Shown here in pieces: positions 33,303 to 44,946 of a DNA stretch of 64,000 nucleotides (the first letter of the stretch is position 1; each line of letters opens with the position of its first letter). The translations under genes were made by a program, and so were the position numbers. The stretch lies in NCBI GenBank assembly GCA_950097015.1, contig CATNEN010000007.1, positions 8,991,001 through 9,055,000 on the forward strand, written 5' to 3'. This stretch comes from Macrostomum hystrix (taxonomy: Eukaryota; Platyhelminthes; Macrostomidae). Below the pieces are notes generated by a model, which worked only from the letters and a program-made list of their open reading frames with translations, had not been told where the DNA came from and did not search any database.

Positions 33303-36300
33303 GTTACGCCCCACGCCGACCACGAAAGGTGGCGAAGAGGGGGGAGCGTCAAATCGCGCGCTTCAGTGCCAGGTCTCTGATGTGCTTCACGCCTGCCGCC
33401 TGGCTGGGTGCTCGGGCGTCTTCAAAAAGTCGGTCGATATAGCGGGCTGATCGTCCCTGGCCGCGCCTGCGCGGACATCCTGCAGGACATCCTGCAGCGG
33501 CTCTGGGCAGTAGGCTTCGGCGCGGATGACATGCCCGGCCAGCCGCAGGCGCCGCTGACTCAGCAGGACAGAAGGCCGCGTTAGGCGCGCACGCTGGTAG
33601 AGGGACTCGGTTGTCTCGCTGCCAGGGCCACGGCGGGCACCGAAAGCGGCGCGAACTAGGGCCGCGTGTGCCGCGTCGAGCTGCGCCTCGAGCGCCCCGA
33701 TCATCGTCCAGGTCTTAAGAAACATTAAGAAACAAGTATGGCGTCATTGGATAGGTGCTTAGATGCCATTTCCAACAAGGTATTGCACGTGTCGATACGT
33801 GCAGGTTAGATGTACTTTGTACATGAAAAAGGTAAAAATCAGCAAAAATGGGGTACAATTTTCAGACACAAATAAAAAAAACTGACTCGATCACAAAATT
33901 TTTTTCTTACCAGCCTTAAAATTTTCTTCAATAGATGCTCTTAACCGTCTGATGCGAAATTAGCAAACAATAGGCTCAGTTTTATTTTAATATCGTTTTT
34001 GTATTTGAATGGCATTTTGCACACGTAATTTTAGATAGTTTTTGCATATAAGTCCTGAACAGAATATCTAATTATAGCACACGTGTGTCATTGGAAAGAA
34101 TTTCGGACTCACTGTGTAGCTGTACAAAGTGCTTTTGTTATTAATTTCTCTTCTGATGTTTATCTTTGATGTTTCATTGTTGTATCAATGGTTGCGTTTG
34201 TGAGTGTAATTATTTTGTTGTTTTGTTAAAATTAAAAAACTTGTTAAAAAGACAAATTTGAAAAGGTATGTGTGTATTAGAAAAGTTTTTTCATTTAGCA
34301 TTTGTAATCTCAATGCTGTTCAGTGACTTGTTGTTTCCTAGAATTCTATTTTTTGTGTTTTACTACTTGCAATAAAATAGGAATTTAAACGTTTTTCGCA
34401 TGTTTGCTCGTGGCGCGTTTCATTCAATTCAATCTCACGTTTTCTGCACTCTATCACTGAATTCATCTTCGGAAAATAAAAAGGTTCGAGTATATCATAT
34501 TCTACATAAAATTATACGTAGAATTTCAATGGGATACACTTGGAAAACACTATAAACAATGGTCAAAAACAAAAGATGAAACTTTCAAACAGAAAATTTA
34601 TAAAGAAATTTTTTTTAAACAAATAATTACTTTTCTTTTATACAATTTTATATTCTCTTTCTGAATATTTACTTTGTTTGACTCAGTATCAGCGCATCTA
34701 AAAGAAAATTAAGGGCATGTTCGCGCTGGTGAACTCAAACTTTGGGTCGTCATTTAAATGAAAAAATTTCAAAGCAATCAACATCGATATCAACATCAAT
34801 AGGTGATTTCTGTTTTAAAACATTTTGTACCGACTGCTATTTTACTGCTGCTCATACTTCAATTCTAAATGCTGCTCATGCTTCGATTCTAAATGCTGCT
34901 CATGCTTCGATTCTAAATGCTGCTCATGCTTCGATTCTAAATGCTGCTCATGCTTCGATTCTAAATGCTGCTCATGTTTCGATTCTAAATGCTGCTCATG
35001 CTTCAATTCTATAAATGCTGCTCATGCTTCAATTCTAAATGCTGCTCATGCTTCAATTCTATAAATGCTGCTCATGTTTCAATTCTATAAATGCTGCTCA
35101 TGTTTCGATTCTAAATGCTGCTCATGCTTCAATTCTATAAATGCTGCTCATGCTTCAATTCTAAATGCTGCTCATGCTTCAATTCTATAAATGCTGCTCA
35201 TGTTTCAATTCTATAAATGCTGCTCATGTTTCGATTCTATAAATGCTGCTCATGCTTCAATTCTAAATGCTGCTCATGCTTCGATTCTATAAATGCTGCT
35301 CATGCTTCAATTCTATAAATGCTGCTCATGCTTCGATTCTGCCTGCTCATGCTTCAATTCTATAAATGCTGCTCATGCTTCGATTCTGCCTGCTCATGCT
35401 TCAATTCTAAATGCTGCTCATGCTTCAATTCTATAAATGCTGCTCATGCTTCGATTCTGCCTGCTCATGCTTCAATTCTATAAATGCTGCTCATGCTTCG
35501 ATTCTGCCTGCTCATGCTTCAATTCTAAATGCTGCTCATGCTTCAATTCTATAAATGCTGCTCATGCTTCGATTCTGCCTGCTCATGCTTCAATTCTATA
35601 AATGCTGCTCATGCTTCGATTCTGCCTGCTCATGCTTCGATTCTAAATGCTGCTCATGCTTCAATTCTAAATGCTGCTCATGCTTCAATTCTAAATGCTG
35701 CTCATGCTTCGATTCTAAATGCTGCTCATGCTTCAATTCTAAATGCTGCTCATGCTTCGATTCTATAAATGCTGCTCATGCTTCGATTCTAAATGCTGCT
35801 CATGCTTCAATTCTAAATGCTGCTCATGCTTCGATTCTGCCTGCTCATGCTACTGCATGCCAAATTCCTGGCAACGGACATTAAATTTATGGCAGCTACT
35901 TGCTCTCAAGAATCACTTGGGAGTACAGGGAAGAGAGGGTGGAACTGAGGGCAGACTGAAGTAGGCTTGCAGGGGCACAAAGGGTGGAGTCTGAGGCCGC
36001 TGAGGCCTGTACTTTTCAGGCCAGCTTCCCCCAGCCTTCTCTCCTTTGCTTCAGCCTAGTGTACAATGCCTCTCCCTCCAGAGCAGAGAAGAATAGCAAG
36101 TCGCAGCCAGCCTCCCAGAAGCAGATCTGGCATTCCTGTCGGTAAGTGCTCCAGTGCGGCCCCAGTGCGCCCAGAGATTAATTTGTGGAGCTTTTCTGCT
36201 TGGCTGTCGTTATTTACATAGGATATTGTGCTGCAGTTTTTGGCTAGCTGGTTTCTCACAGGGACTTCTATATATAGCAATCTCTTTTACCGAACCAGGG

Positions 36301-36520
36301 ATTGCTATATATAGAAGTCCCTGGTTCCTCAGTTCTTCAGTACAGTTCTGATATGCTCAGATCTGCACTGTCAGTGTCACCGGTGACGGGGCTAAATTTT
36401 CTCAGCGTGCAAACCTGCATGGGCCTTCTCCTGGGCAATGGGGTGGCTGTCCGACCTTCGCGTGACATGCTGCAGCCATTGTACAATTGGACACGCGGGT
36501 GCAGAGATTTTTTTATGTGA
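30247..36520 (+). CDS. candidate four-exon gene, function unknown
   Basis: Four short exon-like segments are phase-compatible: 30247-30279 (MQRRPARLSLK, donor AAG|GTACCT), 32731-32807 (LSAAFELLNCLRDICGTNEM and following, donor CAG|GTATGC), 36055-36141 (NASPSRAEKNSKSQPASQKQ and following, strong acceptor after a pyrimidine tract, donor TCG|GTAAGT) and 36406-36520 (VQTCMGLLLGNGVAVRPSRD and following, stop TGA). Together they give about 102 aa. The second segment looks like amphipathic helix of an ARM/HEAT type, but I recognise no family. The introns hold a 1.15-kb minisatellite, a LINE tail and a 1-kb minisatellite. It may equally be exons of a larger gene, and exon 1 is the weakest because its donor overlaps a fucosyltransferase-derived fragment. 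No function is proposed. Confidence 0.35.
30271..30345 (-). pseudogene. 75-bp copy of fucosyltransferase 3' end
   Basis: Reads, on the minus strand, essentially the same as 45991-46065, the last 25 codons of the GT10 fucosyltransferase including its stop region; I see one mismatch. Homology stops abruptly at 30345, where the adjacent minisatellite begins. It is a processed or duplicated fragment with no upstream coding sequence. Confidence 0.9.
30346..31505. repeat. ~21-bp minisatellite
   Basis: About 53 copies of a 21-23 bp unit containing AATCTCACGATTCTTACCCC. Variants CACGATT, CAGGATT and CCCGATT alternate, as do CCCCCAG, CCCCATA and CCCCAAG linkers, producing recurrent higher-order blocks. 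It begins exactly where the fucosyltransferase fragment ends. Confidence 0.95.
31506..32720. other. AT-rich spacer
   Basis: No supported feature; AT-rich with scattered homopolymer runs. It would be intron of the candidate gene at 30247-36520 if that model holds. Confidence 0.5.
33250..33725 (-). mobile_element. 5'-truncated non-LTR retrotransposon (LINE) tail
   Basis: On the minus strand 33725-33387 encodes the region after the reverse transcriptase of many LINEs: TWTMIGALEAQLDAAHAALV, SVLLSQRRLRLAGHVIRAEA. A frameshift follows, then YIDRLFEDARAPSQAAGVKH and IRDLALKRAI before a stop. The 3' end is an (ATT/AAT)n tail of about 50 bp (33252-33301). Truncation and frameshift make it inactive. 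Confidence 0.8.
33726..34845. other. AT-rich spacer
   Basis: No exon, RNA gene or mobile element could be supported between the LINE tail and the next minisatellite. Confidence 0.5.
34850..35855. repeat. 21/24/26-bp minisatellite
   Basis: About 41 units sharing CTGCTCATGCTTCRATTCT. Three linker variants give 24-bp (CTAAATG), 26-bp (CTATAAATG) and 21-bp (CTGC) units. Because the unit lengths differ modulo three, the reading frame changes repeatedly. Confidence 0.95.
36259..36323. repeat. perfect inverted repeat (24-nt arms, 17-nt loop)
   Basis: Arms 36259-36282 and 36300-36323 are exact reverse complements, containing GGGACTTCTATATATAGCAA. Transcribed, they would form a stable hairpin. It lies in the last intron of the candidate gene at 30247-36520. 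Confidence 0.9.
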
Positions 36521-36524
36521 CTAT

Positions 36525-37185
36525 CTTCCTTCTCTCGCTCGCTTTATATCTCTAAAGCTTGGTCTGTCCAGCTAACCCGAGCCTGTGTAGGGCAGCGGCT
36601 ACTCCAAGAGAGAACTCGCATCAGAGTACTGTGCCACAGCACTATCTGAGTTCTGCCGTCCGTTGGCTGCATTCCTGCATTTCTGAGTAAGTAGCACTCA
36701 CGGACACTATAATAAACTAATGATAATAGCTGAGGTTGCTTACTGGCTGGCTGCTGGTTCACTTCGATAGTCAATAGGACCGCTGAAGTCAAGCTGGATA
36801 AAAGCTGGTTGCCCAATTGATCTGCGGTGGAGAATTGTTTGAAGCATAGGTCTAGAAAGACTTTCTAGATCTCTACAGCGCGCAGGGAGTTCACTAATTA
36901 TTCACTCACTAGGAATTAGCCCAAACACTAACGCCAAGAAATTGCATCAGTAACTCGATAGACTTCCTGTGCTCCTAAAGCCACAAGCTGGCCGCTAGCC
37001 AAAACCCGAAGGCGCACCTGCAGTACTGCAAAATGGATCAGATTCAAATGAGATATTCAAGTCGACATTTTATTATCTTTTATGTTCAATTTTAATTTAA
37101 ATTCAACTGCATTTCGCTGCAAGTGAACTTCCAATTGTAGTGAATATATGCACTAGAGCTACGCAACTTATCTTATTATTTGAGA
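36525..37185. other. spacer before satellite
   Basis: Mixed-composition DNA without a supported exon or element on either strand. Confidence 0.5.
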
Positions 37186-37188
37186 AAT

Positions 37189-40100
37189 CCATGGATCTCT
37201 GTACAGCTGGCAATCCGTGGATCTCTGTACAGCTAGCAATCCACGGATCTCTGTACAGCTAGCAATCCATGGATCTCTGTGCAGCTAGCAATCCATGGAT
37301 CTCTGTACAGCTAGCAATCCATGGATCTCTGTACAGCTAGCAATCCATGGATATCTGTACAGCTGGCAATCCGTGGATCTCTGTACAGCTGGCAATCCAT
37401 GGATATCTGTACAGCTGGCAATCCGTGGATCTCTGTACAGCTGGCAATCCGTGGATCTCTGTACAGCTAGCAATCCACGGATCTCTGTACAGCTAGCAAT
37501 CCATGGATCTCTGTGCAGCTAGCAATCCATGGATCTCTGTACAGCTAGCAATCCATGGATCTCTGTACAGCTAGCAATCCATGGATATCTGTACAGCTGG
37601 CAATCCATGGATCTCTGTACAGCTGGCAATCCGTGGATCTCTGTACAGCTAGCAATCCACGGATCTCTGTACAGCTAGCAATCCATGGATCTCTGTGCAG
37701 CTAGCAATCCATGGATCTCTGTACAGCTAGCAATCCATGGATCTCTGTGCAGCTAGCAATCCATGGATCTCTGTACAGCTAGCAATCCATGGATCTCTGT
37801 GCAGCTAGCAATCCATGGATCTCTGTACAGCTAGCAATCCATGGATCTCTGTACAGCTACAATCCATGGATCTCTGTACAGCTAGCAATCCATGGATCTC
37901 TGTACAGCTAGCAATCCATGGATCTCTGTACAGTTAGCAATCCATGGATCTCTGTGCAGCTAGCAATCCATGGATCTCTGTACAGCTAGCAATCCATGGA
38001 TCTCTGTACAGCTAGCAATCCATGGATCTCTGTGCAGCTGGCAATCCATGGATCTCTGTGCAGCTAGCAATCCACGGATCTCTGTGCAGCTGGCAATCCA
38101 TGGATCTCTGTACAGCTAGCAATCCATGGATCTCTGTACAGCTGGCAATCCATGGATCTCTGTACAGCTAGCAATCCATGGATCTCTGTGCAGCTGGCAA
38201 TCCATGGATCTCTGTACAGCTAGCAATCCATGGATCTCTGTACAGCTGGCAATCCATGGATCTCTGTGCAGCTAGCAATCCATGGATCTCTGTGCAGCTA
38301 GCAATCCATGGATCTCTGTACAGCTAGCAATCCACGGATCTCTGTACAGCTAGCAATCCATGGATCTCTGTGCAGCTAGCAATCCATGGATCTCTGTACA
38401 GCTAGCAATCCATGGATCTCTGTACAGCTAGCAATCCATGGATATCTGTACAGCTGGCAATCCATGGATCTCTGTACAGCTGGCAATCCGTGGATCTCTG
38501 TACAGCTAGCAATCCACGGATCTCTGTACAGCTAGCAATCCATGGATCTCTGTGCAGCTAGCAATCCATGGATCTCTGTGCAGCTAGCAATCCATGGATC
38601 TCTGTACAGCTAGCAATCCACGGATCTCTGTACAGCTAGCAATCCATGGATCTCTGTGCAGCTAGCAATCCATGGATCTCTGTACAGCTAGCAATCCACG
38701 GATCTCTGTACAGCTAGCAATCCATGGATCTCTGTACAGCTAGCAATTCTTGGATCTCTGTACAGCTAGCAATCCGTGGATCTCTGTACAGCTAGCAATC
38801 CACGGATCTCTGTACAGCTAGCAATCCATGGATCTCTGTACAGCTAGCAATCCACGGATCTCTGTACAGCTAGCAATCCATGGATCTCTGTACAGCTAGC
38901 AATCCATGGATCTCTGTACAGCTAGCAATCCGTGGATCTCTGTACAGCTAGCAATCCACGGATCTCTGTACAGCTAGCAATCCATGGATCTCTGTGCAGC
39001 TAGCAATCCATGGATCTCTGTACAGCTAGCAATCCATGGATCTCTGTGCAGCTAGCAATCCATGGATCTCTGTACAGCTAGCAATCCATGGATCTCTGTG
39101 CAGCTAGCAATCCATGGATCTCTGTGCAGCTAGCAATCCATGGATCTCTGTACAGCTACAATCCATGGATCTCTGTACAGCTAGCAATCCATGGATCTCT
39201 GTACAGCTAGCAATCCATGGATCTCTGTACAGTTAGCAATCCATGGATCTCTGTGCAGCTAGCAATCCATGGATCTCTGTACAGCTAGCAATCCATGGAT
39301 CTCTGTGCAGCTGGCAATCCATGGATCTCTGTACAGCTAGCAATCCATGGATCTCTGTACAGCTGGCAATCCATGGATCTCTGTGCAGCTAGCAATCCAT
39401 GGATCTCTGTGCAGCTAGCAATCCATGGATCTCTGTACAGCTAGCAATCCACGGATATCTGTACAGCTGGCAATCCATGGATCTCTGTGCAGCTAGCAAT
39501 CCATGGATCTCTGTGCAGCTAGCAATCCATGGATCTCTGTACAGCTAGCAATCCATGGATATCTGTACAGCTGGCAATCCATGGATCTCTGTACAGCTAG
39601 CAATCCATGGATCTCTGTACAGCTAGCAATCCACGGATCTCTGTACAGCTAGCAATCCATGGATCTCTGTGCAGCTAGCAATCCATGGATCTCTGTACAG
39701 CTAGCAATCCACGGATCTCTGTACAGCTAGCAATCCATGGATCTCTGTGCAGCTAGCAATCCATGGATCTCTGTACAGCTAGCAATCCATGGATCTCTGT
39801 GCAGCTAGCAATCCATGGATCTCTGTACAGCTAGCAATCCATGGATCTCTGTGCAGCTAGCAATCCATGGATATCTGTACAGCTGGCAATCCATGGATCT
39901 CTGTGCAGCTAGCAATCCATGGATCTCTGTGCAGCTAGCAATCCATGGATCTCTGTACAGCTAGCAATCCATGGATATCTGTACAGCTGGCAATCCATGG
40001 ATCTCTGTACAGCTAGCAATCCATGGATCTCTGTACAGCTAGCAATCCACGGATCTCTGTACAGCTAGCAATCCATGGATCTCTGTGCAGCTAGCAATCC

Positions 40101-42180
40101 ATGGATCTCTGTACAGCTAGCAATCCACGGATCTCTGTACAGCTAGCAATCCATGGATCTCTGTGCAGCTAGCAATCCATGGATCTCTGTACAGCTAGCA
40201 ATTCTTGGATCTCTGTACAGCTAGCAATCCGTGGATCTCTGTACAGCTAGCAATCCACGGATCTCTGTACAGCTAGCAATCCATGGATCTCTGTACAGCT
40301 AGCAATCCACGGATCTCTGTACAGCTAGCAATCCATGGATCTCTGTACAGCTAGCAATCCATGGATCTCTGTACAGCTAGCAATCCGTGGATCTCTGTAC
40401 AGCTAGCAATCCACGGATCTCTGTACAGCTAGCAATCCATGGATCTCTGTGCAGCTAGCAATCCATGGATCTCTGTACAGCTAGCAATCCATGGATCTCT
40501 GTGCAGCTAGCAATCCATGGATCTCTGTACAGCTAGCAATCCATGGATCTCTGTGCAGCTAGCAATCCATGGATCTCTGTGCAGCTAGCAATCCATGGAT
40601 CTCTGTACAGCTACAATCCATGGATCTCTGTACAGCTAGCAATCCATGGATCTCTGTACAGCTAGCAATCCATGGATCTCTGTACAGTTAGCAATCCATG
40701 GATCTCTGTGCAGCTAGCAATCCATGGATCTCTGTACAGCTAGCAATCCATGGATCTCTGTGCAGCTGGCAATCCATGGATCTCTGTACAGCTAGCAATC
40801 CATGGATCTCTGTACAGCTGGCAATCCATGGATCTCTGTGCAGCTAGCAATCCATGGATCTCTGTGCAGCTAGCAATCCATGGATCTCTGTACAGCTAGC
40901 AATCCACGGATATCTGTACAGCTGGCAATCCATGGATCTCTGTGCAGCTAGCAATCCATGGATCTCTGTGCAGCTAGCAATCCATGGATCTCTGTACAGC
41001 TAGCAATCCATGGATATCTGTACAGCTGGCAATCCATGGATCTCTGTACAGCTAGCAATCCATGGATCTCTGTACAGCTAGCAATCCACGGATCTCTGTA
41101 CAGCTAGCAATCCATGGATCTCTGTGCAGCTAGCAATCCATGGATCTCTGTACAGCTAGCAATCCATGGATATCTGTACAGCTGGCAATCCGTGGATCTC
41201 TGTACAGCTGGCATTCCATGGATCTCTGTACAGCTAGCAATCCACGGATCTCTGTACAGCTGGCAATCCATGGATCTCTGTACAGCTAGCAATCGATGGA
41301 TCTCTGTACAGCTAGGAATCCATGGATCTCTGTACAGCTACAATCCATGGATCTCTGAACAGCTAGCAATCCATGGATCTCTGTACAGCTAGCAATCCAT
41401 GGATCTCTGTACAGCTAGCAATCCATGGATCTCTGTACAGCTGGCAATCCATGGATCTCTGTACAGCTAGCAATCGATGGATCTCTGTACAGCTAGCAAT
41501 CCATGGATCTCTGTACAGCTAGCAATCCATGGATCTCTGTACAGCTAGCAATCCATGGATCTCTGTACAGCTAGCAATCCATGGATTTCTGTACAGCTGG
41601 CAATCCATGGATCTCTGTACAGCTGGCAATCCGTGGATCTCTGTACAGCTGGCAATCCATGGATCTCTGTACAGTTGGCAATCCATGGATCTCTGTACAG
41701 CTGGCAATCCATGGATCTCTGTACAGCTAGCAATCCATGGATCTCTGTACAGCTAGCAATCCACGGATCTCTGTACAGCTAGCAATCCACGGATCTCTGT
41801 ACAGCTAGCAATCCATGGATCTCTGTACAGCTAGCAATTCACGGATCTCTGTACAGCTAGCAATCCATGGATCTCTGTACAGCTAGCAATCCACGGATCT
41901 CTGTACAGCTAGCAATCCACGGATCTCTGTACAGCTGGCAATCCACGGATCTCTGTACAGCTAGCAATCCACGGATCTCTGTACAGCTACAATCCATGGA
42001 TCTCTGTTCAGCTAGCAATCCATGGATCTCTGTACAGCTAGCAATCCACGGATCTCTGTACAGCTAGCAATCCACGGATCTCTGTACAGCTAGCAATCCA
42101 CGGATCTCTGTACAGCTACAATCCATGGATCTCTGTACAGCTAGCAATTCACGGATCTCTGTACAGCTAGCAATCCATGG
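37189..42180. repeat. 5-kb 26-bp satellite with higher-order repeats
   Basis: About 190 copies of a 26-bp monomer reading CCATGGATCTCTGTACAGCT followed by AGCAAT; each monomer contains the palindromes CCATGG, TGTACA and usually GCTAGC. Rare variants recur in the same order: a two-base-short unit (CAGCTACAATCC) near 37857, 39156 and 40611; CAGTTAGC near 37931, 39230 and 40685; AATTCTTGG near 38745 and 40200. Spacings of about 1299 and 1455 bp show that multi-monomer blocks were duplicated as units. Copies after about 41200 are less regular. Confidence 0.97.
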
Positions 42181-43400
42181 ACCATTGTATAACGTTTTTA
42201 CCGAAGGACCCGTATAAATGTAAAATATAGTGTATGAATAAAATTAATTAATATAAATTCATCAATATACTACTTGAAATTCGTAAACAAGAGAAAATAG
42301 TTAACTGCATTCAAGAAAAGATATCAAGATCACACAATCTCTTGGCCGCATATATCTTTCCTGTGCCCCTCCATCCATCCGTATTTGTGTTCATTAAATT
42401 GACTCGATACAATTGTGAGCGTACTTTGTTTAAAAGCATCTTGTTAAATACACAAGCTGCAAAAATATTTAGACCAAAGATTAGCCAGCGCTGAGTCAGA
42501 ATCGCGCTAGGCTTTGAAAAACGAAATGTCTTCCGATGCATACCTTTGTGGCTCTCAGCCGCAACGAATTAAGCTAAGGTGATGAATTTGTATTTCGGTT
42601 AGCAGGGATAAGAATGGGAGCCTTAGCCCCCGTGGTCGGCTTTATTTGGTTGAGCTGGGTACAGAAATCTATGGGAAAAGGGAAGGCTAGTAATGATTGG
42701 TGGAATAAGTGGGGTTGTCTATGGAAATAAAAGAAAGTTAGAGTCGTAACTAAGTCTCAAATAATATAGCTTTTTTCAGCCCATTTGGGCTTACGCGCAT
42801 TTAATTTAATCCGGGATATGTTTTTCAAAGTAACTGAGCTTTAGTCTATGGTCACAAGGGTGGCGCAGCAGCATTTAATTTAGTCCAAGAAGCATCAATT
42901 TGGTCCATAGGTCCAACGAAACCTAATCACGAGTTACAACTTTGTAATGCAGTTTATTTAAGCAACTTTTCATTTAAAAAGGCCAGGAAAAATAACAACT
43001 GGAATTTGCTGAAATATTGCAAGAACAAAAAATAATTTTCTAATTGTCAAAACATCGCTGAAGAAGACGAAAGCGAGTTTAATTTACATTTTCTCCTGTC
43101 ATGCAAGCAGGCATGAAGCGCAGCATCTGCCGGTACCAACCCGCACACTTCAAAGGTGTGATGGCGGCTGTAGCGGCCTCGGCAATGCGGTGTAGTACCA
43201 GTACTACTATCGGCAACGCCGATAATATAATAATATAATCCAATATATTTGACGTAATTACCGCCGGTAAAAAGGTAATTAAAAAAATTCTATGTGACTA
43301 ACTTCGTGATGTAAAGAAAAATTAATAATTTATAAAAACAATCATAATTAATACACGCATATGAATTTCTTTTATTCTTCATGTTTCGATTTATCTGCCC
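42181..43400. other. spacer between satellite and mariner
   Basis: AT-rich, no exon or element supported. Confidence 0.5.
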
Positions 43401-43405
43401 GACTA

Positions 43406-44797
43406 CGAGGGTCACTCAGAAAGTCTTTAGCCTGAACAAGAAAACAGCAACATATGAACTAAAAAACCATTACAACTGCTCAAAGTACTCTCCCCCCGCA
43501 TTGATACAGGCTTGCATCCTGTGGAACCAGCTGTCGAAGCACTGCCGCCAATCCTCATCCCGGAGGTCCCCGATGACGTCTTTGAACTCATTCACAGCTT
43601 CTTCCAGCGAAGAAAAAATCTGGCCCTTTAATATCTCCTTGCACTTCGGGAATAAAAAAAAGTCGCACGGTGCCAGGTCTGGACTGTACGCAGGGTGAGT
43701 CATCAGCTGGACACCACAGTCGGCCAGAAACTCGAGAGTTTGAGCTGCCGTGTGCGCACTGGCATTGTCGTGGTGCAGAAGCACCCCACGCATTCCGCAC
43801 CTTGGGCGCCTCTGGCTCAAAGCAGAAAAAACTTTGGGCAGGCAAACCGTTGTGTACCAGTCAGCGGTGACTGTCCGGCGATCTTCCAGTGAAACGGAAG
43901 CCACATGTCCAGTGCGCATGAAGAAGCAGGCCACCATCTGCTTGCCGACACTCCGGTTGCGTCGAAACTTGGTTGGGCTGTCCTCGTCTCTGAAGGTCCA
44001 CATGGATGACTGGCGCTTGTTTTCGGGGTCGTATTGATAAATCCAGGTCTCATCTCCCGTGAGGATGTCCCAGATACGCCGGCTGGTCCCAGATTCGAAT
44101 TTCTGCAGCATAAATCGGCACCAAGCCACCCGGGTGTCCCTCTGCTCGTCCGACAGCTGATGGGGGATCCACCGGGAAGCCAGCTTCCGCACTCCGAGGT
44201 GTTCGTGCAGAATGGTGTGCACACTCCCCGATCCAATGCCCATCTCCTGCTGGATCTGCTGGTAGGTCACTCGCCGGTCAGCGTCAATCATGCTGGACAC
44301 AGCGCAGATATTTTCTGGGGTCACTGCGTTGCAGGGTCTCCTGGATCGATGCTCATCTTCGAGGCTTTCTCGACCTCGGCAAAACTCAGCGAACCAGTTT
44401 TTGACGGTTGCGTATGAAGGACACAGATGAGCGAAAACGTCTTGTAAAGTTTGAAATGAATCGGCCGGCGACTTGCCTTGCTTGAAATGCAAGTACATCA
44501 TAGCTCTGAAGTCACGATTTTCCAGCTTCATTGTGCAATTGAACGGCGCAAGGGGTGAACTGACTTTGGCTCACTGCAGTGGACTCAAAAGTAACTGCTT
44601 CTGTTTGAAAATTTAGCTATAAGACCGGTGGTACGGTGGTATTAAGCTCGGTGGTACGAATTCAAATGTGAAAATAATTTACCGAACGGAAGTGTAGGAT
44701 TGCCGACTTTTAAAAGGTGGTCTTTACCATAGACAAATTTCATGCTTCTGCGTCTCGTGGATCATACTCAGGCTAAAGACTTTCTGAGTGACCCTCG
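43406..44797 (-). mobile_element. complete mariner transposon
   Basis: A 1392-bp element with perfect 30-bp terminal inverted repeats (starting CGAGGGTCACTCAGAAAGTC) and TA target duplications at both ends. It contains one uninterrupted transposase gene on the minus strand. Identity of the terminal repeats and the intact frame suggest recent insertion. Confidence 0.95.
43470..44531 (-). CDS. mariner transposase
   Basis: DDD transposase that excises and inserts the surrounding mariner element by cut-and-paste at TA. At 353 aa it matches the usual mariner length (about 345-355). An N-terminal paired helix-turn-helix region (about 1-110) contains YATVKNWFAEFCRGR. The linker motif WIPHQL (121-126) corresponds to the conserved WVPHxL. 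The catalytic triad is D160 (LTGDETWIY), D255 (LLHHDNASAH) and D290 (YSPDLAPCDFFLFP), with 34 residues between the last two as in the D,D34D class. There is no frameshift or internal stop. It is the only gene in the element. Confidence 0.96.
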   Translation of the reverse strand: MKLENRDFRAMMYLHFKQGKSPADSFQTLQDVFAHLCPSYATVKNWFAEFCRGRESLEDEHRSRRPCNAVTPENICAVSSMIDADRRVTYQQIQQEMGIGSGSVHTILHEHLGVRKLASRWIPHQLSDEQRDTRVAWCRFMLQKFESGTSRRIWDILTGDETWIYQYDPENKRQSSMWTFRDEDSPTKFRRNRSVGKQMVACFFMRTGHVASVSLEDRRTVTADWYTTVCLPKVFSALSQRRPRCGMRGVLLHHDNASAHTAAQTLEFLADCGVQLMTHPAYSPDLAPCDFFLFPKCKEILKGQIFSSLEEAVNEFKDVIGDLRDEDWRQCFDSWFHRMQACINAGGEYFEQL

Positions 44798-44946
44798 TAT
44801 TCTTTAAACTTTGTTTTAATGCCACTGACCTCCAGCCGAGCCCTGGCTTTATACACACCCTTTTTTCTGACTACTCTGTGCCTAATTTACGCGGCTAAAG
44901 AGGCCCACCCTTATTCCTTGAGAAGGAGCCGCCTCCAGCACCTGCG

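Noticed and set aside
36056-36280. Small frame on the minus strand
   Set aside because: It is antisense to a segment with a strong plus-strand acceptor and donor, and shows no domain.
37189-42180. CRISPR-like array
   Set aside because: Units are contiguous with no unique spacers, and the locus is eukaryotic. It is satellite DNA.
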